Shown one piece after another: positions 8,656 through 18,188 of a DNA stretch of 64,000 bases. The DNA lies in contig NZ_JACC01000026.1 of assembly GCF_000520955.1 (NCBI RefSeq), positions 1 to 64,000 of the forward strand, read 5' to 3'. The stretch comes from Aquimarina pacifica (GTDB lineage: Bacteria > Bacteroidota > Bacteroidia > Flavobacteriales > Flavobacteriaceae). Position numbers and translations under genes: made by a program. The notes below the pieces were generated by a model. It worked only from the letters and a program-made list of their open reading frames with translations, was not told the origin of the DNA and made no database searches. Each line of letters starts with the position of its first letter. Positions within the stretch are counted from its first letter, which is position 1.

Positions 8656-10923
8656 TTACAATTTTCCTGTAAATATATCCCCTGGTTTTAGCATAATTGT
8701 TTCATTAGTAGATTCTCCATTTAGTTTTAAAGTGCCTTTTCTTAAGCCAATTATTGTAGCTTCTACTTTGCTCGTGTGAATCGATTGTAATGTAAGTTCG
8801 CCTGATGAGTTTTTTACATACACATCGATAGCATTAGAAAATTTGATGTGTACGTTTTCTAGTGAAATCTCTTCAACATCAAAAAATACAGATGACGAAT
8901 TATTGGATAAAGAAACTGCATGGTCTCCTTTACTATCCCAAGGAGAAGCATTCGTTGACCAGCCTTTAATTTTTGGGTTTTCTTTATCTTCATTGATGCG
9001 AATAGAATAACCAGGAAAAGGATAAAGTACTGTGATAAAACTAAAGTTTTTGGAGGCATTTTTAGAAACAACAGACCATTCTTTTCCGCGTGCTCCTGAG
9101 GAAGAGACCTCGTCGATTTTGCGAAGTTGGTATATGTCAAAACCACTACCGTCTGAAAAAGAAGAGCGCAGTAGATTAGGACCATTTTCATGAGTATAAT
9201 GACCTTGCCAAACTTGTTTATAAGTATGAAGTTGCTCTCCAGAAAAATTGTCTTTTACAATCCAAAAATCATTTTCGAGATTAATTACTTGTCGAGTATA
9301 AGATACACCTATGTTACTAAAGCCATCATGGCTTCCTATAAAAAGGTCCAGGTCTTTGTTTGATTTCCAGGTAATTGTTTCGGGTTTAGGGAATATTTTA
9401 AACTTTCCGAAACCACTACCTCCCTTATTACCTTTGTATTTTTTTCCTTGTAATTCATTGTCTACTAGCGCAACATTCTTAACCATAGAATTTTTGAATA
9501 ATTCTAGATCTTTTAGTGAATATCGGACTTGATAATTTGGTAAAACAACATTCTTGTTTGCCATTGCTTGTATACCCAACATGTCTCCATGTTGATGGTC
9601 AGGCTTTTTATCATCTAAGCCAGCAGAAATCATCATCATTTTATCTCTAGATTTCCAACCTTCTCGCATAACATAGTATCCCGTTGTGGGAAAAGCGAGG
9701 GAGGTAAAAGTAGGTCTCTTTTTTTTGATATTTTGCAATAGATCTAATTGTCTCTGATTAAGAAACCAATATGTTGTAGCATCTACATAGTTGTTCGCAA
9801 AATATCCCGTCACCTCATCTTCAAAAAGCAAATAGCCTAAAGTCAATGCACCTGATATATTATTTTTTTCTGCCCAAGGGAAATCCGTGTCATCAGATAA
9901 TACAGGTGCAGTAGTATCAGGATATGCAATTTTGGTCAAAGTTGTGAATAGAGATTTTAGTTTATTCGTCCAAAATTCGTCTACGGAGATGTTACTAATT
10001 TTGGCTAATTGGTAGACAAAGTAATAATTGTTAATATCACTCATATGATAGTGTACCGTGCGTTCGAACTGAAATCCATCATCATTAATTTCTTTTTCTA
10101 GGTGTTCTTTTAGCAATTGCATTGCATGTGTATACCATTGATCTGTATCAACAAAGTCTCTTAAAAGAATAGAAATCATCGCTAGTGCTGATAGTCCCCG
10201 GGTTTGGTGATTTCCTGACTTAAACTTTGCATTTGTTTTATGCAAGTGAGCACCATGTTGTAGTAGTGTGGCTATAGTTGTGAGTTGTTCTGTATCAGAA
10301 TATTCTTTTTGGGATAAAAACATCGCATGAATTCTGAACCAGTTTAATACTCTATAGCCAGATCTAAATGCCTCATAAACACCATTGCCATCCTCAATTT
10401 TTTCATAGGCTTGTTGAGTCAAACTTGTATTAAGAGATTGCATTTGGTCTGTGAAATAATTCAGGAAAGTAGTATCACTGTTCTTATAATGGTACTCAAA
10501 AGCAACATCTATCATCTTATGTTGCCTTGCCAAATGTCTCAAAGCATAGGCATTAACAGGTTTTCCGTTAAGATAATTAAAAGGAAGTTTCCAAGTAGTG
10601 CTCCCTTCGAACTTACCCATATGATCTTTTGCTCTGCTCTCATGAGTTTTTTGTCTGCTAGGATAGGTCTTTGTATAGTTTTCAAATCGTTGATCAAACG
10701 TTTTCCAGTTATAAAAATAGCGATCTGCGAATTGATCTCTAAGATAAGAAGCAAGCTCTTTTTGAGAAATAGTATTGGTTGATCCTAGTTCCTTCTTGAT
10801 ATTATCTTTCAGAAAATACACTAACGAGTCAGGTGTAATAACTCGATCTGTTTTGATGGTTTGAGAAAACAAAGTACAAGTGCATAGAGATAGCAGTATA
10901 GCAAGCTTTGAATGATTGATCAT
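8656..10923 (-). CDS. Heparinase II/III-family polysaccharide lyase, secreted
   Basis: 755 residues with a Sec signal peptide (MINHSKLAILLSLCTC, cut near LFSQ). The N-terminal half is an alpha/alpha-toroid: WFRIHAMFLSQ, then KSGNHQTRGLSALAM, whose Asn-His pair is typical of PL15/PL17/PL21 lyases, and FQFERTVHYHMSDINNYYF. The C-terminal half is the heparinase II/III beta-sandwich with PDHQHGDMLGIQAMA (metal/His site) and YTRQVINLENDFWIVKDNF. Enzymes of this type cut uronate polysaccharides by beta-elimination; an alginate-like substrate is plausible given the PL7 lyase at 58254, but this is inference. A YciI-like lipoprotein gene lies 45 bp upstream on the same strand, probably in one operon. 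Confidence 0.82.
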   Translation of the reverse strand: MINHSKLAILLSLCTCTLFSQTIKTDRVITPDSLVYFLKDNIKKELGSTNTISQKELASYLRDQFADRYFYNWKTFDQRFENYTKTYPSRQKTHESRAKDHMGKFEGSTTWKLPFNYLNGKPVNAYALRHLARQHKMIDVAFEYHYKNSDTTFLNYFTDQMQSLNTSLTQQAYEKIEDGNGVYEAFRSGYRVLNWFRIHAMFLSQKEYSDTEQLTTIATLLQHGAHLHKTNAKFKSGNHQTRGLSALAMISILLRDFVDTDQWYTHAMQLLKEHLEKEINDDGFQFERTVHYHMSDINNYYFVYQLAKISNISVDEFWTNKLKSLFTTLTKIAYPDTTAPVLSDDTDFPWAEKNNISGALTLGYLLFEDEVTGYFANNYVDATTYWFLNQRQLDLLQNIKKKRPTFTSLAFPTTGYYVMREGWKSRDKMMMISAGLDDKKPDHQHGDMLGIQAMANKNVVLPNYQVRYSLKDLELFKNSMVKNVALVDNELQGKKYKGNKGGSGFGKFKIFPKPETITWKSNKDLDLFIGSHDGFSNIGVSYTRQVINLENDFWIVKDNFSGEQLHTYKQVWQGHYTHENGPNLLRSSFSDGSGFDIYQLRKIDEVSSSGARGKEWSVVSKNASKNFSFITVLYPFPGYSIRINEDKENPKIKGWSTNASPWDSKGDHAVSLSNNSSSVFFDVEEISLENVHIKFSNAIDVYVKNSSGELTLQSIHTSKVEATIIGLRKGTLKLNGESTNETIMLKPGDIFTGKL

Positions 10924-10968
10924 TAGAGTATTTTTTTTAAAATATAATAGGTTTGTATTGGATTAAAT

Positions 10969-11502
10969 TTATCTGAGTGGAAACCCTTTTGCAGCCCACC
11001 AGGGATGCATTTCGATAATTAATCGCCCAGATTTTACCATAGGATCACTATTGGCAAGACTATCAGCTATTTTTTGAGTAGGAGTGTTATAAATTGTAAT
11101 CCCTCTAATGTCTCCGTCATCACCAAAAGGCCCTGAGATATCAGCATGCCCTTCTTTATACATTTTACCCAGATGTTCGAGATGCAATTTTTGTAAGCTG
11201 TCAACTTCTATTTTATTTTCTGAACGGTTAGGACCACGTTTTAAAAAGGCAATAAAATATTGTTGCATAATAACTGTGTCTCCACTTTCCTCATCGACAT
11301 AGTCAAAAATCTTAAATCCGTCTTGTATCAGCTTATTTTTTATAGATGCAATAGATGGTTTTGTTGGGGCTACTATTGATGTAGATTTTTCTTCTTTTAC
11401 AATCTCAGGATTCTCAGGTTTTTGTTCTTTGCATGAAGAAAGCAAAACGAAAAAGAGTAAAAAACCGACTGCGAACTTGTGTAAGGTGCTTGTAGTGAGC
11501 AT
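10969..11502 (-). CDS. Lipoprotein with YciI-like domain
   Basis: 177 residues. The signal peptide ends in a lipobox (LLSSC), followed by a Glu/Pro/Lys-rich linker to about residue 50. The remainder matches the YCII-related fold: QYFIAFLKRGPNR, LHLEHLGKMYKEG, ISGPFGDDGDIRGITIYN and SGRLIIEMHPWW. YciI-like domains are small dimeric alpha/beta folds of mostly unknown function, normally cytoplasmic, so a lipid-anchored version is less common. The polysaccharide lyase gene follows after 45 bp in the same direction. Confidence 0.82.
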   Translation of the reverse strand: MLTTSTLHKFAVGFLLFFVLLSSCKEQKPENPEIVKEEKSTSIVAPTKPSIASIKNKLIQDGFKIFDYVDEESGDTVIMQQYFIAFLKRGPNRSENKIEVDSLQKLHLEHLGKMYKEGHADISGPFGDDGDIRGITIYNTPTQKIADSLANSDPMVKSGRLIIEMHPWWAAKGFPLR

Positions 11503-11522
11503 GATAAAGTTTTTTTTAAAAT

Positions 11523-11561
11523 AAAATCACCTTCAAATGTACTTGATTTGAAGGTGATTTT
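11523..11561 (-). terminator. Perfect 16-bp inverted repeat, terminator
   Basis: AAAATCACCTTCAAAT (11523-11538) pairs without mismatch with 11546-11561 around a 7-nt loop. T-rich DNA follows on the minus strand. It ends transcription of the MetA-like copy 2 gene before the YciI-lyase pair. Confidence 0.85.
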
Positions 11562-11592
11562 TGTAATTCCTTTTCTTATTTATTTCATAATA

Positions 11593-12498
11593 TTACTTGA
11601 CACTATATACTACTCCAAAACCAAAACCTGATTCCTTGCTAAAATTTCGTCCATCTAATGTTACTCCATAGCTGGCAGAAAGACCTAGACTCTTTTTGTA
11701 AACCGGAACATAGAAATTAAAAGATAAGTTTGTAAAATCAACCTCAGTTTCAGGTAAAATTGCCGCTGCACCAGCTTCTGCAAATTCTGGAGTTCCTATG
11801 TCTAATCCCGAAGTTGAGTCCTGAATATCAAGTTTGGTATGTGCGTAGAAGTACTTATGAAGATACCCTATTTTGGCACTATAAGCAATTGCATTAGGGA
11901 TATCAAAATCACTACTATTTCGTACGCTATATCCTAATTGTAACTCAGTAAATATCTTGAAGTTTGTGGTGTATTGAAAGATCGCGGCTCCGTTAAACGT
12001 AGTGGCTTGGTTTCCTAATGAAAGTACTCCTGCACCTTCATAATCTCCTACAGGAAATGTAATTCCTGTTGCTCCACCCAATGAGATTTTTGATGAGTTT
12101 TCGAATTTTGTCTCAAAGACACGGGCTTTAAAAAAAACTCCTAAATCCTGAATACCATCTACTTGGTCTACTTGCTGTACAGGATCAAGTACTCCGTCCG
12201 AACTCTTTACACTGATATAAGGCAATGTTACCGTAGTTGACAACCAATCAGAGATGGCATATTGTGTGTATAAAGATATAATAGATGATGATATATCTCC
12301 CAGACCTGCAGGGTTTCCATCAGATAATGTGGATCCCATGTAGAATTTCTCGAAGTTCTTGTACGTATAACTCGTAGCTATAGTAAAGTCACTTTTTTTA
12401 GGATAAAAACCATTGACTGGCATTTGTCCTAAGACAGTTAGAAAAGGAAATGCCAATATGGCAATCGTAAGGAATGATTTTTTTGATTTGTGCAACAT
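11593..12498 (-). CDS. Outer-membrane MetA-pathway-type (porin-like) protein, copy 2
   Basis: 301 residues with a Sec signal peptide ending near VLGQ. It parallels the protein at 3185-4099 strand by strand: VNGFYPKKSDFTIATSY, KFYMGSTLSDGNP, WLSTTVTLPYISV, LDPVQQVDQVDGIQDL, GGATGITFPVGDYEGAG and a closing GVVYSVK. The family is the Phenol_MetA_deg-like outer-membrane barrel; the substrate is unknown. Unlike copy 1 it has no adjacent peroxidase, and it lies on the opposite strand. It ends at a strong terminator (11523). Confidence 0.8.
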   Translation of the reverse strand: MLHKSKKSFLTIAILAFPFLTVLGQMPVNGFYPKKSDFTIATSYTYKNFEKFYMGSTLSDGNPAGLGDISSSIISLYTQYAISDWLSTTVTLPYISVKSSDGVLDPVQQVDQVDGIQDLGVFFKARVFETKFENSSKISLGGATGITFPVGDYEGAGVLSLGNQATTFNGAAIFQYTTNFKIFTELQLGYSVRNSSDFDIPNAIAYSAKIGYLHKYFYAHTKLDIQDSTSGLDIGTPEFAEAGAAAILPETEVDFTNLSFNFYVPVYKKSLGLSASYGVTLDGRNFSKESGFGFGVVYSVK

Positions 12499-12625
12499 AA
12501 CAATTTTTTTTAGTTAAATTAATTAAGTGCGATTAGACGAGGTTTGAATGCCTACCTTACGATTATATTAGTTAAGAACTTCTTTTTTTATTAATCGGGA
12601 TAAATGCCTTAAAAACATTACTTTT

Positions 12626-13093
12626 TTACCATAAAGCATAGGGCTTTTTGCTAAGTTGAGAGTTGTAGTATTTTGTTTCTCCTGTGATTTCTTCCCCAAG
12701 CCAATTTGGTTTTATGAATTGTTCATCTTCATTGTTTAATTCTATCTCAGCAATGATTAAGCCCTTATTTTCTCCAGAAAATACATCAATTTCTATAATA
12801 TGATTACCAGAAGGAACTTCATATCTTGTTTTTTCGATCATTCCTTTTTCGCATAATAGCAGTAATTGTTCTGCATCTGAGGAATCAATTTCCTTTTCCC
12901 ATTCAAAACGAGAGGTGCCAGATGTATTGCTAATTCCTTTTATAGTAATAAAAGCCTGTGCTCCTTTAATTCGTATGCGTACTGTTCTTGAGGGATCAGT
13001 GTTAAGGAATCCTTGTGTAATTCTATAACTTGTTCTTGCCTCTTTCTTAAAAGTGTCGGATAATACCAAAAATTTACGTTCTATTTCGATCAC
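12626..13093 (-). CDS. CYTH-domain protein (triphosphate tunnel metalloenzyme family)
   Basis: 155 residues starting at a GTG (13091-13093). The N-terminal IEIERKFLV carries the ExExK metal-binding signature. Further conserved tunnel strands are ITQGFLN, TVRIRIKGAQAFITIKG, RFEWEKEID and EIDVFSGENKGLIIAEIEL. Members include inorganic triphosphatases and adenylate cyclases; in bacteria with a lone CYTH domain, tripolyphosphatase activity is most common, but the substrate here is not shown. It is divergent from the DNA polymerase IV gene, with 94 bp between starts. Confidence 0.9.
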   Translation of the reverse strand: MIEIERKFLVLSDTFKKEARTSYRITQGFLNTDPSRTVRIRIKGAQAFITIKGISNTSGTSRFEWEKEIDSSDAEQLLLLCEKGMIEKTRYEVPSGNHIIEIDVFSGENKGLIIAEIELNNEDEQFIKPNWLGEEITGETKYYNSQLSKKPYALW

Positions 13094-13154
13094 AATAGTT
13101 TTATTACTTTTTATAGATTAAAGTATTCATAAGAAGAGTGTAAATATATTATAA

Positions 13155-13183
13155 TTTGAATCACCAAATATCTATTATTTTTG
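13155..13183 (+). promoter_or_regulatory. Putative promoter for dinB, almost touching the start codon
   Basis: TTTG (13155-13158) and TATTTTTG (13176-13183, a full TAnnTTTG match) are 17 nt apart, slightly short of the usual 19. Initiation about 7 nt further on would begin at or just after the GTG start of dinB (13188). Confidence 0.45.
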
Positions 13184-13187
13184 TGCT

Positions 13188-14291
13188 GTGGAAGCGATAG
13201 GTGCTCATAGAAAAATAATACATGTTGATATGGATGCTTTTTATGCCTCTGTAGAACAAATGGATGCTCCAGAATTAAGGGGGAAACCTGTTGCTGTGGG
13301 TGGAGGAGGAAAGCGCGGTGTAGTAAGTGCAGCAAGCTATGAAGCGCGTGTTTTTGGTGTGCGTTCTGCAATGCCCGGTTTTACAGCTAGAAAATTATGT
13401 CCTGAGCTTATTTTTGCAAAACCGCGTTTTGATAGATATAAAGAGATTTCATCTCAAATAAGAAAAATATTTCTTGATTATACTGATTTGGTAGAACCTT
13501 TGTCGCTAGATGAAGCGTATCTCGATGTTACAGATAATAAAAAAGGAAATCCAAGTGCCACATTAATAGCAAGTCAAATAAGACAACGTATTTTTGATGA
13601 GGTAGGTTTGACAGCATCAGCAGGGATATCGATTAATAAATTTGTAGCCAAAGTAGCAAGTGATTATAATAAACCAAATGGGCAAAAAACGGTAAATCCA
13701 GAAGAAGTTTTAGGTTTTCTTGAAGATCTTGATGTAAAAAAGTTTTATGGTGTGGGAAAAGTGACTCGGGCCAAAATGTACCAAATGGGAATATATACAG
13801 GTAAAGATCTAAAATCAAAAACAGAAGAATTTCTTATTCAGCATTTTGGGAAATCAGGTAAACATTACTATCAAATTGTAAGAGGAATACATCTAAGTGA
13901 AGTAAAACCAAATAGAGAACGAAAGTCTCTTGCTGCAGAAAGAACATTTAGTGAAAATATAGCCTCAGAAGTATATATGCTTGAGCGCCTAGAAAGTATC
14001 GCTAATGAATTGCAAAAGAGATTAAAAACAAGTAAAGTTGCAGGCAGGACTGTTACACTAAAAATAAAGTATAGTGATTTTACGCTTCAGACACGTAGTA
14101 AGACGTTGCCATATTTTGTAAATGATGCATCCATTTTATTAGAGACATCAAGAGAATTGCTCTATCAGGAGAAAATGAAGAACTCGGTTCGACTTTTGGG
14201 GATTTCGTTATCAAACCTAAATACTAAAAGTAAGGAGAAGAAAGCGCTTAAAAAAGAAATCGAAATTATACAGTTACGCTTCGATTTCTGA
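13188..14291 (+). CDS. dinB: DNA polymerase IV (Y-family translesion polymerase)
   Basis: 367 residues, starting at GTG 13188. The next in-frame ATG lies within VDMDAFYA and would remove catalytic Asp14, so the GTG (or another non-ATG codon) must be used. Visible are DMDAFYASVEQ (Asp14, Asp16), SYEARVFGVRSAMP, LSLDEAYLD (Asp108, Glu109), SAGISINKFVAKVASDYNKP, and a little-finger domain ending in LLGISLSNL. It copies damaged DNA in error-prone fashion. No beta-clamp QxxLxLF box is obvious except QLRFDF at the very end, which is a reasonable clamp-binding variant. Confidence 0.93.
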   Translation: MEAIGAHRKIIHVDMDAFYASVEQMDAPELRGKPVAVGGGGKRGVVSAASYEARVFGVRSAMPGFTARKLCPELIFAKPRFDRYKEISSQIRKIFLDYTDLVEPLSLDEAYLDVTDNKKGNPSATLIASQIRQRIFDEVGLTASAGISINKFVAKVASDYNKPNGQKTVNPEEVLGFLEDLDVKKFYGVGKVTRAKMYQMGIYTGKDLKSKTEEFLIQHFGKSGKHYYQIVRGIHLSEVKPNRERKSLAAERTFSENIASEVYMLERLESIANELQKRLKTSKVAGRTVTLKIKYSDFTLQTRSKTLPYFVNDASILLETSRELLYQEKMKNSVRLLGISLSNLNTKSKEKKALKKEIEIIQLRFDF

Positions 14292-14400
14292 CCTACTATT
14301 TTTATTTATTGACGTTTTTTGGGTAAGAATTTCTAAAATTTTGAAGGTGTTTATTCTCATTTACCTATAATTTTGGCAACAAAATACCGTTTTTACGAGT

Positions 14401-14434
14401 TTATACGTATTTTTAGTACGTATAAGTACGTACT
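14401..14434. promoter_or_regulatory. Palindromic and directly repeated TACGTA element upstream of sdh
   Basis: TTATACGTA (14401-14409) pairs perfectly with TACGTATAA (14417-14425). AGTACGTA also occurs twice, at 14415 and 14426, 11 nt apart and so on the same helix face, the second ending in the palindrome AGTACGTACT. This is typical of an operator for a dimeric regulator. It lies about 185 bp before the sdh promoter. The rest of 14292-14677 holds nothing else I recognise besides that promoter. Confidence 0.45.
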
Positions 14435-14618
14435 AACAATCGTTTGATAAAGTTTAGAATTAATACTCTAAGTAGTCTAAAACTAAAATATCAATAAAAA
14501 AAAGGGGCTTTTTGTTTAAAAAAATATAATTAATTCAATCGGTTTCGCTTCAATGATTAAACAAAGTTAATAGCTTATTTTAAAATCATTATAAATACTG
14601 CAATAACAAAGTAAAATG

Positions 14619-14649
14619 TTGTTAAAAAGGCAAGTGAGCCTTACTTTTG
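14619..14649 (+). promoter_or_regulatory. Bacteroidota-type promoter of the sdhCAB operon
   Basis: TTG (14619-14621), 20 nt, then TACTTTTG (14642-14649), an exact TAnnTTTG. The predicted start of transcription is near 14656, leaving a leader of about 22 nt before the sdhC ATG. Confidence 0.75.
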
Positions 14650-14677
14650 TACCTCAAATTTTTAATTTTTTTAAATA

Positions 14678-15337
14678 ATGGGTGGATTGATACAATCTTC
14701 AATAGCTAGAAAGGTTGCTATGGCACTTTCGGGACTTTTTTTAGTCTTTTTCTTATTACAGCACTTTACCATTAATCTTACTTCAGTTTTTAGCGCAGAC
14801 GTTTTCAATGAGTTGTCTCATTTTATGGGAACAAATCCTCTTGTTCAGTTTGCACTACAGCCAGTTTTAATTTTTGGAGTACTTTTTCATTTTATAATGG
14901 GTTTTGTGTTAGAGCTTAAAAATAAAAAGGCAAGAGCAGTTAAATACGCAAAGTATAGTGGAGGAGCAAATTCTTCTTGGATGTCCAGAAATATGATTTA
15001 TTCTGGATTAGTAATACTTGCATTTTTAGGATTGCATTTTTATGATTTTTGGATTCCGGAAATGGTACATAAATATGTAGCCTTTGCACCAGAAGATCCA
15101 ACAAGGTACTATCCAGAACTATTACATAGATTTGAGAGTCCAGTACGTACGGGATTATACGTAGTTTCGTTTGTGTTTTTGGCATTACACTTATGGCATG
15201 GTTTTGCATCTTCTTTTCAGTCTGTTGGTTTTAACAACAAATACTCAGTAAGTGCGACTAAATTTGCAAAAGCATTTTCAATAGTAATTCCTTTAGGATT
15301 CATTATTGTTGCTATAGTACTTCATTTAACTCATTAA
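14678..15337 (+). CDS. sdhC: Succinate dehydrogenase cytochrome b subunit (B-type, five-helix)
   Basis: 219 residues with five predicted membrane helices (about residues 13-33, 57-77, 105-125, 155-175 and 190-215). Single large subunits of this size that hold two b haems are typical of B-type quinone:succinate oxidoreductases. His residues suited to haem ligation are in the helices ([28 protein letters not shown]). It anchors the complex in the inner membrane and passes electrons to menaquinone. It is the first gene of sdhCAB; sdhA starts 14 nt after its stop. Confidence 0.96.
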   Translation: MGGLIQSSIARKVAMALSGLFLVFFLLQHFTINLTSVFSADVFNELSHFMGTNPLVQFALQPVLIFGVLFHFIMGFVLELKNKKARAVKYAKYSGGANSSWMSRNMIYSGLVILAFLGLHFYDFWIPEMVHKYVAFAPEDPTRYYPELLHRFESPVRTGLYVVSFVFLALHLWHGFASSFQSVGFNNKYSVSATKFAKAFSIVIPLGFIIVAIVLHLTH

Positions 15338-15350
15338 AAACACCACTACT

Positions 15351-17366
15351 ATGTCAATTTTAGATTCTAAAATACCTGAAGGTCCACTGGCAGATAAGTG
15401 GACAAAACATAAAAATACAATTAACCTAGTTAATCCGGCAAACAAACGAAATATTGATGTGATCGTTGTAGGTACTGGATTGGCAGGAGGAAGTGCAGCT
15501 GCAACATTGGCTGAACTTGGATATAACGTAAAAACATTCTGCTATCAAGATTCTCCTCGACGTGCACATTCTATTGCAGCACAAGGAGGGATTAATGCGG
15601 CAAAAAATTATCAAGGAGATGGTGATTCTAATTACCGTTTATTCTATGATACAATAAAAGGAGGAGATTACCGATCGAGAGAAGCAAATGTGCATCGATT
15701 GGCAGAAGTTTCAGGAAATATTATCGATCAATGTGTCGCACAAGGAGTTCCTTTTGCGCGTGAATATGGTGGATTATTAGATAATCGTTCTTTTGGTGGT
15801 GTATTAGTATCTAGAACATTTTATGCCAAAGGACAAACAGGACAACAATTATTACTTGGAGCGTATTCTGCAATGAATCGCCAAATCAATAGAGGTAAAA
15901 TACAACCTTTTAACCGTCACGAAATGTTAGATTTAGTGAAGGTTGATGGTAAGGCTAGAGGAATTATTGCTCGTAACCTTGTTACAGGCGAAATAGAAAG
16001 ACATTCTGCTCATGCTGTAGTTTTGGCAACAGGAGGATATGGTAATGTATTCTTTTTGAGTACCAATGCGATGGGAAGTAATGTGATGGCAGCTTGGAGA
16101 GCACACCGACGAGGAGCTTTCTTTGCAAACCCTTGTTATACGCAAATTCACCCAACATGTATCCCTGTTTCTGGTGATCATCAGTCTAAACTAACGTTAA
16201 TGTCTGAATCATTGCGTAACGACGGACGTATTTGGGTGCCAAAAAGAATTGAAGATGCTCAGGCAATACGAGAAGGGAAATTAAAGCCAACTCAATTATC
16301 AGAAGACGAAAGAGATTATTACTTAGAACGTCGTTATCCTGCTTTTGGTAACCTGGTACCTCGTGATGTTGCATCGAGAGCTGCAAAAGAACGTTGTGAT
16401 GAAGGTTTTGGAGTAAATAAAACAGGAGAAGCAGTATATCTAGATTTTGCTTCGGCGATACAGCGTTACGGAAAAGAAAAGGCGCTAACATCAGGTGTAG
16501 AAAACCCATCAGCAGAAGAAATTACTAAGCTAGGAGAAAAGGTAATCGAAGACAAATACGGGAACCTATTTCAGATGTACGAAAAAATCGTTGATGAGGA
16601 CCCTTATAAGACACCTATGATGATTTACCCAGCTGTACATTACACAATGGGAGGTCTTTGGGTAGATTATAATTTACAGACGACGATACCAGGATGTTAT
16701 GCTGCAGGAGAAGCAAATTTCTCGGATCATGGAGCAAACAGATTAGGAGCTTCGGCATTAATGCAAGGATTAGCAGATGGATATTTTGTACTACCCTATA
16801 CGATTGGGGATTATTTATCTCAAGATATTCGAACAGGAAAAATACCAACTGATACTGCTGAGTTTGATGAGGCAGAGAAGCATGTTACAGAACGCATATC
16901 AAAACTAATGGGAGGTTCTGGAGAACATTCTGTAGATTATTACCATAAGAAATTAGGTAAGATTATGTGGAACAAATGTGGAATGTCTCGTAATGAAAAA
17001 GGATTAAAAGAAGCGATCGATGAAATTGCAGCGTTACGCGAAGATTTCTGGAAAAATGTAAAAGTACCAGGAACAGCAAATAGTATGAATCCTGAATTAG
17101 AGAAAGCAGGAAGAGTAGCAGATTTCCTTGAGTTAGGAGAATTGTTTGCAAAAGATGCACTAGATCGTAGAGAATCTTGTGGAGGACATTTTAGAGAAGA
17201 GTCTGTAGAGCAGGATGGTGAACAAAAAGGAGAAGCACTAAGAGATGATAAAAACTTCAAATATGTTTCTGCATGGGAGTATAAAGGAGAGCCAAAAGAT
17301 GCTGAGTTACATAAAGAAGAATTAGTCTTCGAAAATATTGAATTAAAAACACGTTCTTATAAATAA
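15351..17366 (+). CDS. sdhA: Succinate dehydrogenase / fumarate reductase flavoprotein subunit
   Basis: 671 residues. The dinucleotide-binding loop GTGLAGG is at 41-47 and the covalent FAD His is His73 in [10 protein letters not shown]. Other family signatures are [46 protein letters not shown] (active-site Arg), [11 protein letters not shown] and [17 protein letters not shown]. It oxidises succinate to fumarate at the cytoplasmic face of the inner membrane. The length and the FAD-loop wording fit the B-type enzyme of Bacteroidota. It sits between sdhC and sdhB, 6 nt ahead of sdhB. Confidence 0.98.
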   Translation: MSILDSKIPEGPLADKWTKHKNTINLVNPANKRNIDVIVVGTGLAGGSAAATLAELGYNVKTFCYQDSPRRAHSIAAQGGINAAKNYQGDGDSNYRLFYDTIKGGDYRSREANVHRLAEVSGNIIDQCVAQGVPFAREYGGLLDNRSFGGVLVSRTFYAKGQTGQQLLLGAYSAMNRQINRGKIQPFNRHEMLDLVKVDGKARGIIARNLVTGEIERHSAHAVVLATGGYGNVFFLSTNAMGSNVMAAWRAHRRGAFFANPCYTQIHPTCIPVSGDHQSKLTLMSESLRNDGRIWVPKRIEDAQAIREGKLKPTQLSEDERDYYLERRYPAFGNLVPRDVASRAAKERCDEGFGVNKTGEAVYLDFASAIQRYGKEKALTSGVENPSAEEITKLGEKVIEDKYGNLFQMYEKIVDEDPYKTPMMIYPAVHYTMGGLWVDYNLQTTIPGCYAAGEANFSDHGANRLGASALMQGLADGYFVLPYTIGDYLSQDIRTGKIPTDTAEFDEAEKHVTERISKLMGGSGEHSVDYYHKKLGKIMWNKCGMSRNEKGLKEAIDEIAALREDFWKNVKVPGTANSMNPELEKAGRVADFLELGELFAKDALDRRESCGGHFREESVEQDGEQKGEALRDDKNFKYVSAWEYKGEPKDAELHKEELVFENIELKTRSYK

Positions 17367-17372
17367 AAAGCT

Positions 17373-18119
17373 ATGAATCTTACACTAAAAATATGGCGTC
17401 AAAAAGATGCTAATTCAAAAGGAGCGATAGTAGACTATCAAGTGCAAGGAATTGAGGGAGACATGTCTTTTTTAGAAATGTTAGACGTGTTAAATGAACA
17501 GCTCATTACAAAAGGTGAAGAGCCTGTAGTATTTGATCATGACTGTAGAGAAGGAATTTGTGGTGCATGTTCGTTACAGATTAATGGTGAGCCACATGGT
17601 CCTGATCGTTTGGTGACCACTTGTCAACTACATATGCGTAAATTTAATGATGGTGATACTATATATATAGAACCATTTAGAGCAAAAGCATTTCCAGTTG
17701 TAAAGGATTTGATGGTAGACCGAAGTGCATTTGATAGAATTCAACATGCAGGAGGATATATTTCTGTAAATACTTCTGGTAATACTATTGATGCAAATGC
17801 AATCCCTGTAAATAAGCAAGATGCAGATGATGCTTTTTCTGCAGCAACTTGTATCGGTTGTGGTGCTTGTGTAGCTGCATGTAAAAATGCCTCTGCTATG
17901 TTATTTACATCAGCAAAAGTATCTCAGTTTGCATTATTACCTCAAGGTCAAGTTGAGGCTACTGATCGTGTATTAGCCATGGTAAATCAAATGGATGAAG
18001 AAGGATTTGGTAACTGTACTAACACAGGTGCTTGTGAAATAGAATGTCCTAAAGGAATTTCTCTTGAAAATATTGCACGTATGAATCGTGAATATGTAAA
18101 AGCAAGTATGAAAGGATAA
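17373..18119 (+). CDS. sdhB: Succinate dehydrogenase / fumarate reductase iron-sulfur subunit
   Basis: 248 residues. The [2Fe-2S] ligands are visible as Cys58, Cys63 and Cys66 in [10 protein letters not shown], plus Cys84 in TTCQLH. The [4Fe-4S] and [3Fe-4S] clusters come from [15 protein letters not shown] and [14 protein letters not shown]. It carries electrons from the flavin to the membrane subunit. It is the last gene of sdhCAB; a strong terminator follows 18 nt after the stop. Confidence 0.98.
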   Translation: MNLTLKIWRQKDANSKGAIVDYQVQGIEGDMSFLEMLDVLNEQLITKGEEPVVFDHDCREGICGACSLQINGEPHGPDRLVTTCQLHMRKFNDGDTIYIEPFRAKAFPVVKDLMVDRSAFDRIQHAGGYISVNTSGNTIDANAIPVNKQDADDAFSAATCIGCGACVAACKNASAMLFTSAKVSQFALLPQGQVEATDRVLAMVNQMDEEGFGNCTNTGACEIECPKGISLENIARMNREYVKASMKG

Positions 18120-18137
18120 AACAGAATAATACAACCT

Positions 18138-18173
18138 AAAAAGCCCCAAATTCATAGAATTTGGGGCTTTTTT
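18138..18173. terminator. Strong bidirectional terminator after sdhB
   Basis: AAAAGCCCCAAATTC (18139-18153) pairs with 18157-18171 around a three-base loop, with A and T runs on both sides. It serves sdhCAB on the plus strand and the lipoprotein gene at 18189 on the minus strand. Confidence 0.92.
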
Positions 18174-18188
18174 AATTTGTCGAACTAC

